Source: Alloyangia pacifica (GTDB taxonomy: Bacteria; Pseudomonadota; Alphaproteobacteria; Rhodobacterales; Rhodobacteraceae). From it: a DNA stretch of 45,976 bases. Below are positions 31,366 to 40,479 of this stretch, in pieces (the first letter of the stretch is position 1; each line of letters begins with the position of its first letter). The stretch is from NCBI RefSeq assembly GCF_900116195.1, contig NZ_FOZW01000025.1:1-45976 (forward strand), given 5' to 3'. Position numbers and translations under genes: made by a program. The notes under the pieces are model-generated. The model did not search any database. It was not told the DNA's origin and worked only from the letters and a program-made list of their open reading frames with translations.

Positions 31366-33468
31366 ATGCCGTCATTGAAGACAAATCTCGTCAAAAGAAT
31401 TGATCGGCTTCCAAAGCCGACGAACACAGCTGACGCGATGCAACCACTCTTCGAGGCGGTTAGTAACTCGATCCACAGCACCCAAGATCGGTTCAAGGAC
31501 AAAGTTGGCAAGCTAGGGGAAATTGTTGTCACTCTCACGATGGCGAGCAGAAAGGCTCCCTCAAAGATCGTGGTCGAAGACAACGGCATCGGGCTCGACG
31601 GCACGAATTACGAGGCATTTACCACCACCGACACCGACAACAAGATAGCGCGTGGAGGCAAAGGTGTAGGACGATTATTGTGGTTGGATTGCTTCGAAAC
31701 TATCCTCGTGTCCAGCACGTCAGTCGAAGCTGGCCATACGAAGCATAGGAAGTTTCGCTTTGTTCTATCACAGTCTAATCAAATAGAAGGTTATGAAGAA
31801 AGCGAGTCCGAGGGCGCTGCATCCGACACTGGTATGTTGATCGAGTTTAATAGACTCCGGGACAATGGTTATAAGGCGAAATTCCCTGGGCGTCCAGCAT
31901 ACGTCTTCCAGCATTTTACATCTCACTTCTTGCCGACCTTTATCGGATCACGCTCACCTAAAATCACGGTGCACTGTGGCGATGAAACAAGGCACTATCC
32001 TGATGAAATAAACTCGATCATCCATCGCAAAAAAACTATAGAAAAAATATCTACTGCAGATTACGGCCTTCTGACGCTTACGTTGATGGAGTGCGACAAA
32101 GTTGCGAGCGCGGATTTACAAGGATCGCACTTCGTCCATTTCATAGCGCACGATCGAACGGTTCATTCTCAGAAGATCGACGGCAAGCTAGGTCTTAAGT
32201 ATTTTGGCGCAAATGAGGATCGGGTGTTTCACGCTGTGCTCACCGGCGATTTCCTCGACGAGAACGTTAATCAGGAACGGACAAAGTTCCAGTTCGAGGA
32301 CGCGGTCCTTGATCGAATCGTGAGCGAGGTCTGCACACAGCATATCGAGGACTTTCTGTGGGAACCTTTGCGCGCGCTGCGTCAAAATCAACGAACCAGG
32401 GTCAAGGCGATAACGGAATCCTACCCATCGGTAGCTTTCGGCGACGTAGACGAACTCCAAGACAAGCTTCCTTCGGGTGAGCTAAATGATGATGCGATCT
32501 TTGGGCATCTCTCGCGCGAGCGCTATCGTCGAGATCAACGTCAAGCTGAGAAAATTCGCGCAGTTCTCGAGCGATTGAAGGAGCCAACTGTTGACGTCCA
32601 TTCTTTCGCATCTGCAATCGAATCCGCCGGTAAGGCAATTGAAGAAGCTGAGCAGAAAAGCCTCACCGAGTATATCGTCCGACGAAAGGTTGTGCTCGAT
32701 TTCATAGAAATTCTTCTTGAGAAGGTTCGTGACGACACACGTGACAGTAGTTATCAGCGCGAAGACATTCTGCACTCTTTCATCTGCCCATTGCGGATCA
32801 ACACTCTGTCCGATGGTGCCAAGAAGGTCGTGCCGGCTGCGTCGCATGATCTTTGGATAATTGATGAGCGGCTAACCTTTGCCCAGTATTTCAGTTCGGA
32901 CGAAGAGTTTCAGAATCTCACGGAAGCAGTCGCCAGCGAAGAGCGACCAGACATCTTGATATTTGATCACGTCCACGGGCTGCGCCAAACCGACGATCCT
33001 TCGCGCGTGCTACTCGTCGAATTTAAGCGTCCTGGACGAACTAGTTATAATGCCGATGAGAACCCTCAACATCAGGTCGAGCGATATGTTAGGCGGTTGC
33101 TCGAGGGCGGGAAGTTGGACGTCAAGGGACGCCCCATTAAGTTGAGGGAAGACACGGTCTTCTACTGCTTTATAGTCGCCGATATTATAGGGAAGATGGA
33201 CGACTGGACCTATTCGTGGGACCGTACGGCTGACGGTCGAGGGAGATTTTACCAGCCGCGTTCCGGGTTCAAAGGCTCGATCGAGCTCATTGCGTGGGAC
33301 ACCCTGCTGAGTGATGCCCGCGAGCGAAATCAGGCCTTCTTCGACCGAGCCGGAATTTCGGGTAAGAGTTTCTTTGTTGAGGCGCAAGAAACCTCCCATC
33401 AGCGCCTGCAGGCTGAGGACAGTTCGTCGATTGAGGCATTGTCTCCGGCTGGCTCGGATAAAGTCTGA
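31366..33468 (+). CDS. GHKL ATPase fused to a PD-(D/E)XK-like nuclease
   Basis: The 700-residue protein starts with a GHKL (HSP90/MutL/histidine-kinase-like) ATPase. It has an N box with Glu30 and Asn34 in LFEAVSNSIHS, the G1 box DNGIGLD at 72-78, and the G2 box GGKGVGRL at 97-104. The middle (about 340-470) is helical and charged. The C-terminal part contains a nuclease-like core, with RPDILIFD (Asp529) and LLVEFKRPG (Glu552, Lys554), the spacing of PD-(D/E)XK enzymes, followed by QHQVERYVRRLL. ATG 31366 follows GAGGAAAG; GTG 31354 is an alternative. Next to a defence-type RT, an anti-phage role is likely. I know no named system with exactly this pair. Confidence 0.75.
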   Translation: MPSLKTNLVKRIDRLPKPTNTADAMQPLFEAVSNSIHSTQDRFKDKVGKLGEIVVTLTMASRKAPSKIVVEDNGIGLDGTNYEAFTTTDTDNKIARGGKGVGRLLWLDCFETILVSSTSVEAGHTKHRKFRFVLSQSNQIEGYEESESEGAASDTGMLIEFNRLRDNGYKAKFPGRPAYVFQHFTSHFLPTFIGSRSPKITVHCGDETRHYPDEINSIIHRKKTIEKISTADYGLLTLTLMECDKVASADLQGSHFVHFIAHDRTVHSQKIDGKLGLKYFGANEDRVFHAVLTGDFLDENVNQERTKFQFEDAVLDRIVSEVCTQHIEDFLWEPLRALRQNQRTRVKAITESYPSVAFGDVDELQDKLPSGELNDDAIFGHLSRERYRRDQRQAEKIRAVLERLKEPTVDVHSFASAIESAGKAIEEAEQKSLTEYIVRRKVVLDFIEILLEKVRDDTRDSSYQREDILHSFICPLRINTLSDGAKKVVPAASHDLWIIDERLTFAQYFSSDEEFQNLTEAVASEERPDILIFDHVHGLRQTDDPSRVLLVEFKRPGRTSYNADENPQHQVERYVRRLLEGGKLDVKGRPIKLREDTVFYCFIVADIIGKMDDWTYSWDRTADGRGRFYQPRSGFKGSIELIAWDTLLSDARERNQAFFDRAGISGKSFFVEAQETSHQRLQAEDSSSIEALSPAGSDKV

Positions 33469-33979
33469 TTACGGCTGGGGAGGAGCAAAGCGTCCAACAA
33501 CTGTCTACCGGCAGGTGAGGGCTCAGAAGGGCGGTCTGCAGAGTTCAAATGCACAACTTTGTAGACACCGCATTCGGTTCTCGGCGGCCGTTCCGGCACG
33601 AGCGGTATCATATTTCCGCAGAGGTTTCCGTCATCCCAATCTGGTTACAGCGCCACGGAACGATTGGCCGCCTTGGGCTGACCCTCGCCTGTCGCTACCT
33701 GCACACTCTCATTATGAAGGAGGGACCGGCAGGGGGGGGCAGGTCACTCACGATCGTCCTCATCGCGCCGCGCCGCATGCCGACGAACCGCCAACTCCGC
33801 GTACCACTCGGGCGTTCTCGTAATATTCAGGTTCCTGCGCATCGCTGCCGTTCGTCCTGAGTGCAGCGAACTTCCGGTTTCCGCCCTTCGCGCCCACGCC
33901 ATTTTGGATGACACACGTGGCCGAAGGGTGGTGTCAGGCTACCCTTCGAAGGCAATGCCATGGTGTCAGCGCGTTGCGC
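33469..33979. other. Gene-poor stretch after the ATPase-nuclease gene
   Basis: No supported gene is present. Open frames on the plus strand here overlap each other, have no ribosome binding sites and do not resemble known proteins. The sequence returns to higher GC content, so the right edge of the acquired segment probably lies in this stretch. No tRNA or clear attachment repeat was seen. Confidence 0.4.
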
Positions 33980-35008
33980 TTAACAATTTTCGGAAAGCAG
34001 GATCCTGAAAGGAAACTCCCGCTTCTTCGCCAGGGCCTCGCCCGCGCCGGTGGCCCACTCCGCGATGGCCATTATGGCCCCGTCCATGATCTCGAGACCG
34101 GGGTGTTCAAGGATTACGTGGACCTGTCCTGCCTTCAGCATCGCCCGGGTCGCAGACGTCAGCTCATTCCCCACGACAAGGATATCCGGGCGTCGCGCAT
34201 CGCGAAGGGCGTTGACTGCGCCTTCCAGTCCTCCTCCAATGACAAATACGCCATGAAGTCGGCTGCCAGCCTTGCCCAACAAAGTGCTGACTGCCCGCGC
34301 GGCTCCGATGTCGCACTCCCCGCTAGACAAGGCAGGCAGGACGGACAATCGGCTGCCTTTTTCCTTGAGGAAGGTACGGAAGCCTTCTTCCTCGGCCCAC
34401 TGATTGCGAAAGAGGGTCCCGCCGTTGACCAACCCGATGCTGCCCTCGGGACCCCCAAGCCGGGACATGAACCAAGCCGCAGTCCGACCCAGTTCTATTT
34501 CGTTGCTTCCAACCAGGCCGGGCGCCGCAGGGCAACCGAGGCCCGAGATCACTGGCAGCACCGGGACACCCTTGCGGTTGAGATCCTCTATCGCGGCATG
34601 AACCTGCGGATGGTCGATGCAGTGACAGGCGATCACATCACATCGCTGCGCCAGATCCACGAGGGCCGCCACTGTGGCCTCGGGTTCAGGGTGGGTGAGG
34701 TGATGCGTGATGACCCGGGCCTGAACGTCGTGGCTGCTTTCCGCAGTGGCCTGCGCACGATCAGCCATGTCGAGAAAGGTGCGTCGAGTCCTTGCGTTTA
34801 GCAAGAGGCCGATCCGGCAATGGGGTGCCTCGGTGCGCAGCCGGCTGCGGATTACACCGACCCCATGAAAGGAGACCTCTTCTGCGATTTCCAGGACGTG
34901 TTCGACCGTCGCTCGCTTGACGGGCAACCGCCCTGTCATGATGCGGTCGACGGTCGAAACGCTGACACCTGCGGCCTCGGCCAGCGCCTTATTCGTGATG
35001 CGTTGCAA
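33980..35008 (-). CDS. LacI-family transcriptional regulator
   Basis: The 342-residue protein has the LacI helix-turn-helix at its very start (ITNKALAEAAGVSVSTVDRI followed by MTGRLPVKRATVEHV, with hinge-like residues) and a periplasmic-binding-protein-like effector domain (RIGLLLNARTRRTF, VISGLGCPAAPGLVGSNEIE, GSIGLVNGG, DILVVGNELT). The best start is TTG 35008, with GAGGAG just upstream, since no ATG fits. A frame further upstream is open to 35080 but has no similarity. It diverges from a LysR gene and probably senses the sugar-like substrate of the ABC transporter operon on its right. Confidence 0.85.
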   Translation of the reverse strand: MQRITNKALAEAAGVSVSTVDRIMTGRLPVKRATVEHVLEIAEEVSFHGVGVIRSRLRTEAPHCRIGLLLNARTRRTFLDMADRAQATAESSHDVQARVITHHLTHPEPEATVAALVDLAQRCDVIACHCIDHPQVHAAIEDLNRKGVPVLPVISGLGCPAAPGLVGSNEIELGRTAAWFMSRLGGPEGSIGLVNGGTLFRNQWAEEEGFRTFLKEKGSRLSVLPALSSGECDIGAARAVSTLLGKAGSRLHGVFVIGGGLEGAVNALRDARRPDILVVGNELTSATRAMLKAGQVHVILEHPGLEIMDGAIMAIAEWATGAGEALAKKREFPFRILLSENC

Positions 35009-35175
35009 TCCTACTCCTCGAGCCGTTCGACGCACGTGATGGCGGCTGACGCCTGACCCCAATCCGGTACATCTTAGCACAGGACATCATATTCATTCAT
35101 TTTGACGCTTTGTGAAAGCCGCCTGCGGGCTTTGCTTGGCAGGTTGAACGGGCATTGATCTAACGATCCACCAAC

Positions 35176-36144
35176 ATGCAACGCCCTTCTCCGCCTGATG
35201 CGAGCGGGCGACCGCGGGAGGGGAAGGAATTGGATCGCTGGGCCGAGTTTCAGGTCTTCGTCAAGATCGCCGAGGAGCGCAGCATGACCCGCGCCGCTGA
35301 GGTCCTGAACAGCTCGACCTCGGGCGTGAGCCGTCAACTGACCAACCTTGAATCCCGGCTTGGCGTCAGGCTGATCCAGCGTTCCACCCGGCAGTTGAGC
35401 CTCACTGACGAAGGGGAACGCCTCTATGGCCAGGCGCGTGACCTGCTGTCCACTTGGGAAGAAGCCGAAGCCAATGTCAGCCTCGGATCACATGTGCCGA
35501 CAGGGAGGCTAAGGGTTGGCGCGTCGCTGTCGTTCTCCCTGCTGCACCTGATCCCGGCGGTCAAACATTTCCGCACACTCTATCCGCAGATGGCGGTCGA
35601 GATCGTGTCTTCGAACCGCTACTACGACATCATCGAAAACGGGCTCGATCTGGCGATCCGCCTGCGCCGGGTCGAGGCGGACAGCTCCATCACCATCCGG
35701 CGCATTGCCGAAACACGTCGCCTGCTGGCAGCATCACCCGAGTATCTGGAACGCCGCGGCGTGCCCGGACACCCCGAGGATCTGCTGTCGCATGACCTGA
35801 TCCTCTATTCGCTGGCCGACAACTGGAACGACCTTCACTTCACCAAAGGCTCGGACAGCGCGAAAGTTCAAGTCGATGGCGCGCTGATCATGAACGACGG
35901 GCAACTGATCTGCGAGGCGGCGCGCAACGGGCTCGGGATCCTCGCCCAACCCACCTACATCCTGCAGGCTGATCTGGACGCCGGGCGGCTCGTGAGGGTG
36001 CTGGACGACTGGGACCTGCCGCGACTGACCATGAACATCGCCTATCCCAGCAAGTACTTTGTGCCTCTGCGCACGCGCCTGTTCATCGACTTCCTTGTCG
36101 AGGACTTCCGCCGCAACGGGTTCGAAGAACGGTGGACGGCATGA
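35176..36144 (+). CDS. LysR-family transcriptional regulator
   Basis: The ~322-residue protein has the LysR winged helix (FQVFVKIAEERSMTRAAEVL followed by NSSTSGVSRQLTNLESRLG and RLIQRSTRQLSLTDEG) and the usual effector domain (GRLRVGASLSFSLLHLIPAV, ENGLDLAIRL, GLGILAQPTYI). A start at TTG 35230, directly before DRWAEFQVF and after a GGGGAAGGA run, would trim 18 non-conserved residues and may be the true one. It diverges from the LacI gene and precedes the transporter operon by 160 bases. Its likely targets are the ring-cleavage genes, as in many aromatic pathways. Confidence 0.85.
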   Translation: MQRPSPPDASGRPREGKELDRWAEFQVFVKIAEERSMTRAAEVLNSSTSGVSRQLTNLESRLGVRLIQRSTRQLSLTDEGERLYGQARDLLSTWEEAEANVSLGSHVPTGRLRVGASLSFSLLHLIPAVKHFRTLYPQMAVEIVSSNRYYDIIENGLDLAIRLRRVEADSSITIRRIAETRRLLAASPEYLERRGVPGHPEDLLSHDLILYSLADNWNDLHFTKGSDSAKVQVDGALIMNDGQLICEAARNGLGILAQPTYILQADLDAGRLVRVLDDWDLPRLTMNIAYPSKYFVPLRTRLFIDFLVEDFRRNGFEERWTA

Positions 36145-36153
36145 CCACCGCTT

Positions 36154-36171
36154 TTTGCAAATCTTGCAAGA
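36154..36171. promoter_or_regulatory. Candidate LacI-type operator before the ABC transporter
   Basis: TCTTGCAAGA (36162-36171) is a perfect 10-base palindrome. It is preceded by a second TTGCAA at 36155-36160. It lies about 135 bases before the binding-protein start and fits the centre of LacI-family operators. The link to the neighbouring LacI gene is inferred. Confidence 0.35.
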
Positions 36172-36304
36172 ATGTTTCCCGGACTGGCTTGTTAATCCCG
36201 GTTCTGGAAATTGTTAGACCTTCGGACAGGCTGAAGCCGCGGCGCCTTGGAGGGGTCCGCGACACGGAACACAGCCCCGAAAACTCTCTGGGAGGAGAAT
36301 GGAT

Positions 36305-37372
36305 ATGAAGAAAACACTGGCTCTGGCCATCCTGTCGTCGACCGCACTTGCCAGCGCAGCGATTGCTGCCGACACCAGCAAGGTGTTCTTCCTGTTGCCG
36401 AACACGACGACCATCCGCTTTGAAAGTCGCGATGCGCCGTTCTTTGTCGAGGCGATGAAGGAGCGCGTGCCGGGCGCGACCGTGACAGTGCAAAACGCCC
36501 AGGGCGACCCCCAGCAGCAGCAGCGCCAGATCGAGGACGCGATCGCGCAAGGCGCGGACCTGATCCTCTTGACCTCGGCCGATGCAAACCTTGTCGCTGG
36601 TGGTCTGGCTGCCGCCGAAGCCGACAACATCCCGGTCATCCTATACGATCATGACGCAATTGGCGGCAAAGCCGAGGCGCATGTGGTGTTCGACTCCCTC
36701 TCCGTGGGTCAGGCGCAGGGCCGCCGTGCGGCAGAGTTGATCGAAACGATGGACAAGAGCCCGGTCAAGGTTGCGCGGGTCAAGGGGAACCAGGGCGAAT
36801 ACGGCACCGGCCAGTACGAAAAAGGTCAGGACGAGTTTTTGATGCCCCTCGTCGAGGCGGGCAAGGTCGAGATCGTCTGCGACCAATACACCCAGAACTG
36901 GGACCCGACGCTGGCGCAGGCCTTCGCCGAAGACTGCCTGACGCGCAATGGCGGGGACGTGGACGTCTTCCTGGGCATGAACGACGGCACCACCGGCGGA
37001 TCTGTTGCAGCGCTGATCAGCCAGGGCTACGCGCCCGGCGAAAAGATCGTCACCGGTGGTCAGGACGCGACCGTCGAGGCGCTGCGTTACATCGCGCAGG
37101 GCTGGCAGGACAATTCGGTGCTGAAGGACCTGAGGCTGGAAGCCAATGCCGCAGCCGATGTGGCGGCCTCGATCCTTGCCGGGAACGGCGTGCCTGCGGA
37201 ACTGGTGAACGGTGCCGTCGACAACGAATACATGGAAGTTCCGGCGGTCTTCCTGCCGGTCAGCAACATAACGCGCGACACCTTGGGTGATGTCGTGTCA
37301 GCCGGTGTCTGGACCTGGGCAGAGATCTGCCAAGGCGCCGAAGACACCGAGGTCTGCAAGCAGAACCAGTAA
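36305..37372 (+). CDS. Sugar-type ABC transporter substrate-binding protein
   Basis: The 355-residue periplasmic protein has a Sec signal (MKKTLALAILSSTALASAAI then A, cleaved before ADTSKV) and the type-1 periplasmic binding fold of ribose/xylose/inositol-type carriers: VTVQNAQGDPQQQQRQIEDA, GADLILLTSADANLVAGGLA, NIPVILYDHDAIG, DVDVFLGMNDGTTGG and the downstream QDATVEALRYIAQG. ATG 36305 has GGAGGAG at ideal distance, better than ATG 36299. The substrate is unknown but is likely a sugar or cyclitol. A perfect hairpin follows the gene, as is common behind highly expressed binding-protein genes. Confidence 0.88.
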   Translation: MKKTLALAILSSTALASAAIAADTSKVFFLLPNTTTIRFESRDAPFFVEAMKERVPGATVTVQNAQGDPQQQQRQIEDAIAQGADLILLTSADANLVAGGLAAAEADNIPVILYDHDAIGGKAEAHVVFDSLSVGQAQGRRAAELIETMDKSPVKVARVKGNQGEYGTGQYEKGQDEFLMPLVEAGKVEIVCDQYTQNWDPTLAQAFAEDCLTRNGGDVDVFLGMNDGTTGGSVAALISQGYAPGEKIVTGGQDATVEALRYIAQGWQDNSVLKDLRLEANAAADVAASILAGNGVPAELVNGAVDNEYMEVPAVFLPVSNITRDTLGDVVSAGVWTWAEICQGAEDTEVCKQNQ

Positions 37373-37380
37373 GCCATACC

Positions 37381-37405
37381 GCAGGCGGCGCATCCCGCCG
37401 CCTGC
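37381..37405 (+). promoter_or_regulatory. Perfect intercistronic hairpin after the binding-protein gene
   Basis: GCAGGCGGCG (37381-37390) pairs perfectly with CGCCGCCTGC (37396-37405) around a 5-base loop, starting eight bases after the stop. Such structures usually raise the level of the binding-protein mRNA over the transporter genes. Confidence 0.7.
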
Positions 37406-37431
37406 ACAATCCACACATGGGAGGAACCACC

Positions 37432-38241
37432 ATGACGGACATGAGTGCCGGTCGGGAAAGGCATGTCCACACTTCGGGCACAGTGCCCCTGATCTCGATG
37501 CGCAACATCCACAAGAAGTTCGGATCGCTGCACGCGCTCAAGGGGGCGTCGATCGATGTCCACGCGGGCGAGGTCGTGGCGCTGGTGGGGGACAATGGTG
37601 CCGGCAAGTCAACGATGGTCAAGGTCATGGCGGGTGTCCACATGGCGACCTCGGGCGACTACGAATTCGAAGGCAAACCGGTCAAGATCACCTCGCCGAC
37701 GGACGCCAACGAGCTTGGGATACAGACCGTCTATCAGGACCTTGCCCTGTGTTCGAACCTCGACGCCGTGCAGAATCTGTTCCTCGGGCGTGAGCTGACC
37801 GGATCGAGCTTTTTCGGTCGTCGCATCCAGCGCGCAGAATGCGAGGTCCGCGCCCGTGAGGTGTTGCAGCGGATGCGCCTCGGCAACCTGTCCCTGACGC
37901 GTCCAGTGGGGGCGATGTCGGGCGGTCAACGCCAGAACATCGCCATTGCGCGGTCGATCCTTTGGACACCCAAGGTGGTGATCCTCGATGAACCGACCGC
38001 CGCGCTCAGCCATTCCGCCGCCGAACAGGTGGGCAACCTGATCCGCACGCTGGCCGATCAGGGCCTGGGCATCGTCGTGGTCAGTCACGACATCCACAAC
38101 TTCGTAGTCAACGCCACCGACCGGATCGAGGTCATGCGCCTTGGCGCCAATGCCGCCAGCTTCCGCACCGGCGACGTGACTGGTGAACAGGTCGTCAACG
38201 CCATGGTCGGCGGCAATGAAGGCGTCAATCTCGCGGGGTGA
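37432..38241 (+). CDS. Sugar-type ABC transporter ATPase (single domain)
   Basis: The 269-residue protein has one ABC cassette: Walker A GDNGAGKST, Q-loop VYQDLALC, signature MSGGQRQNIAIARSI, Walker B KVVILDEPTAAL and the switch His in VVVSHDIHN. Carbohydrate ATPases of the RbsA class are normally two fused cassettes of ~500 residues. This is the FrcA-like single-cassette form known in Rhizobiales and Rhodobacterales. ATG 37432 follows GGGAGGAA; the ATG at 37417 lies inside that site. It works with the permease that follows. Confidence 0.9.
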   Translation: MTDMSAGRERHVHTSGTVPLISMRNIHKKFGSLHALKGASIDVHAGEVVALVGDNGAGKSTMVKVMAGVHMATSGDYEFEGKPVKITSPTDANELGIQTVYQDLALCSNLDAVQNLFLGRELTGSSFFGRRIQRAECEVRAREVLQRMRLGNLSLTRPVGAMSGGQRQNIAIARSILWTPKVVILDEPTAALSHSAAEQVGNLIRTLADQGLGIVVVSHDIHNFVVNATDRIEVMRLGANAASFRTGDVTGEQVVNAMVGGNEGVNLAG

Positions 38242-38268
38242 CCGCGGCACATTTCGGAGGACTCCCCC

Positions 38269-39474
38269 ATGGCTGAAGCCATCAAATCCGCGCCGCCCCA
38301 GGTGCATCGCCGCAGCTTCGGCGATCTTCTGACCCGCGACCTGCGCGCGCTTCCCATAGTCATCGGCCTTGTTGCGCTCTGGGTCTTTTTCGCCACGCAA
38401 AGCGACGTGTTTCTGACCGCGCGCAATCTGTCGAACCTGCTCGTGCAGAGCACCGTGGTCGGCATCATGGCGCTTGGCATCATGTTTGTGCTGCTGGTCA
38501 AGGAAATCGACCTGTCGATCGCCGCGATTAACGGCGTGACCTCGGTCTTGATGGCGAAGCTTATCGTCGAAGCGGGCCTTTCCCCCTGGTTTGCCGTTCC
38601 CATCGCCATCCTTTTGGGTGCGCTCATCGGCAGCCTGTCGGCCCGTTGGGTGACCTTCGTCGGCGTGCCCTCTTTTGTCGTCACGCTGGGCCTTGGTCTT
38701 GCCCTGAACGGACTGCAACTGATCCTGCTGCCGGCCACGGCGCGTTACAGCCTCAACGGCACGGGACTTGAAAAGATCGCTCTGATCAATATCGGCGGCA
38801 TCTGGTCCTGGGTCGTGCTGGCCATCGGCATCCTCAGCTTTGCCGGGCTGGTCTTTTCCGAGGCGGCGAGCCGCAATAAGGCCGGTCTGGAAACCCCAAT
38901 GATGCGCGCAGTTGTCCTGCCCATCGCCGCGGCAACGCTCTTTGGCGTGATCGTCGTGTCGATCCTGTCGGCACACAAGGGCATCCCGCTGATCGTGCTG
39001 ATCTTTGGCATCTTACTGGGTCTCGGTGGCTACATCCTGAAGCAGACTCAGTTCGGGCTCTACCTCTATGCTGTGGGTAACAATGACGAAGCGGCGCGTC
39101 GTGCGGGCGTCAAGGTCCACCGCATCAAGATGGCGGCCTTTGCCATCGCCGGCGGCGTAGCGGCCCTGGCCGGTGTGATCGCGGCCTCGCGGACCCTCGG
39201 TGTGGGCGTTTTCTCCGGCGGTGGCGTCGGTGGTGGCACGCTGCTGCTGGAATCCATCGCGGCGGCGGTGATCGGTGGGGTCAGCCTCTTCGGCGGGCGC
39301 GGATCGATCCATGCGGCGCTGCTCGGCGCACTGGTCATCGGCACCGTCAGCAACGGCCTGAACTTGATGGGTGTCGAAAACGAGATCCGCCTCATCGTCA
39401 CCGGCCTTTTGCTCGTCCTCGCTGTCTCCATCGACAAGCTGATCGAGAAGGCCACGGGTCAGCAGAGCTTCTGA
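38269..39474 (+). CDS. Sugar-type ABC transporter permease
   Basis: The 401-residue permease has about ten membrane spans and the RbsC/FrcC-type signatures: LVQSTVVGIMALGIMFVLLV with KEIDLSIAAINGV near the N-terminus, FGLYLYAVGNNDEAARRAGV in the middle, and TLLLESIAAAVIGGVSLFGG with RGSIHAALLGALVIG near the C-terminus. It forms the membrane channel for the substrate delivered by the binding protein at 36305. ATG 38269 follows GGAGGA, 27 bases after the ATPase gene. The gene is intact. Confidence 0.92.
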   Translation: MAEAIKSAPPQVHRRSFGDLLTRDLRALPIVIGLVALWVFFATQSDVFLTARNLSNLLVQSTVVGIMALGIMFVLLVKEIDLSIAAINGVTSVLMAKLIVEAGLSPWFAVPIAILLGALIGSLSARWVTFVGVPSFVVTLGLGLALNGLQLILLPATARYSLNGTGLEKIALINIGGIWSWVVLAIGILSFAGLVFSEAASRNKAGLETPMMRAVVLPIAAATLFGVIVVSILSAHKGIPLIVLIFGILLGLGGYILKQTQFGLYLYAVGNNDEAARRAGVKVHRIKMAAFAIAGGVAALAGVIAASRTLGVGVFSGGGVGGGTLLLESIAAAVIGGVSLFGGRGSIHAALLGALVIGTVSNGLNLMGVENEIRLIVTGLLLVLAVSIDKLIEKATGQQSF

Positions 39475-39480
39475 CCCATC

Positions 39481-39517
39481 CGGACCCGCGCCGATGCTCC
39501 CTCCGGGCGCGGGTCCG
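39481..39517 (+). promoter_or_regulatory. Perfect hairpin between permease and dioxygenase genes
   Basis: CGGACCCGCGCC (39481-39492) pairs perfectly with GGCGCGGGTCCG (39506-39517) over a 13-base loop, starting six bases after the permease stop. It is strong enough for an attenuator or a processing site separating transport from catabolic genes. Confidence 0.7.
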
Positions 39518-39565
39518 ACACGTCCACGGGTGGCACACGAACACCCTGATCAAAGGATAGAAGTC

Positions 39566-40474
39566 ATGTTGCAGACAACAGACGACACGTTCGACGGTGG
39601 GTACTTCGACGAGGAAAAGTCGGCCGAGGTGGTCAATTCCCGCATCGGTGAAGGGGCCGATCCTCGCTTGAAGGAAGTGATCAGCATCCTGACCAAACAC
39701 CTGCACAACGCCGTCAAGGAGATCGAGCCGACCCACGAGGAATGGTTCGCCGCGATCCGTTTCCTGACCGAGACCGGGCACATGTGCACCGATTGGCGGC
39801 AGGAATACATCCTGCTCTCTGATGTGCTGGGCGTCACGATGCTGGTGGATGCGATCAACCACCGTCGCCCCTCGGGGGCCACGCCCAACACAATTCTCGG
39901 GCCGTTCTACATCGAGGGCGCGCCGCACTACCCGAATGGGGCGAATATCTGCCTCGACCACAAGGGGACGCCCACACTGGTGCGCGGACGCATCATGGAC
40001 GTGGACGGCAACCCGGTCGAGGGGGCGCGGATCGACGTCTGGCAGACGAACGACGACGGGTTCTACGACGTGCAGCAAAAGGGCGAACAGCCCGAATACA
40101 ACCTGCGCGGCGTCTTCGCGTCGGAAGCGGACGGGCGCTACTGGTTCCAGACCGTCAAACCGCGCTTCTACCCAATCCCGGACGATGGCCCGGTGGGCAA
40201 GTTGCTGGGCGACCTGCACCGCCACCCCAACCGCGCCGCTCACATGCATTTCATCGTCACGGCCGACGGCTATGACGAGATCATCACCCATATCTTCACG
40301 CCCGACTGCCCGTATCTGAAAGAAGACACGGTGTTCGGTGTGAAGAAGGACCTCGTGGCCGATTTCCAGCCCATCGACGATCCCGACATGGCCGCCGAAT
40401 TCGGCATGCCCAACCCGTTTGTGATGGTGGACTGGGATTTCGTTCTGGCGCGCAAAGCCAAGGCAAACGGGTAA
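39566..40474 (+). CDS. Intradiol ring-cleavage dioxygenase, hydroxyquinol-1,2-dioxygenase type
   Basis: The 302-residue enzyme has an N-terminal helical dimerisation domain (to about residue 105) and the intradiol catalytic domain beginning NTILGPFYIEGAPHYPNGAN. The iron ligands are recognisable: Tyr167 (DDGFYDVQ), Tyr202 (RFYPIP), His226 and His228 (AAHMHFIV). Sequence style and length fit hydroxyquinol (1,2,4-trihydroxybenzene) 1,2-dioxygenases better than catechol enzymes, and the maleylacetate reductase downstream supports this, since maleylacetate is the product. It acts in the cytoplasm. ATG 39566 follows AAAGGA. No hydroxylase making hydroxyquinol is present nearby. Confidence 0.88.
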   Translation: MLQTTDDTFDGGYFDEEKSAEVVNSRIGEGADPRLKEVISILTKHLHNAVKEIEPTHEEWFAAIRFLTETGHMCTDWRQEYILLSDVLGVTMLVDAINHRRPSGATPNTILGPFYIEGAPHYPNGANICLDHKGTPTLVRGRIMDVDGNPVEGARIDVWQTNDDGFYDVQQKGEQPEYNLRGVFASEADGRYWFQTVKPRFYPIPDDGPVGKLLGDLHRHPNRAAHMHFIVTADGYDEIITHIFTPDCPYLKEDTVFGVKKDLVADFQPIDDPDMAAEFGMPNPFVMVDWDFVLARKAKANG

Positions 40475-40479
40475 CGCAC

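Noticed and set aside
37609..38976. A 455-codon minus-strand frame opposite the ABC ATPase and permease
   Set aside because: It is antisense to two clear ABC genes, and its composition (Asp/His/Arg-rich) is that of a shadow frame.
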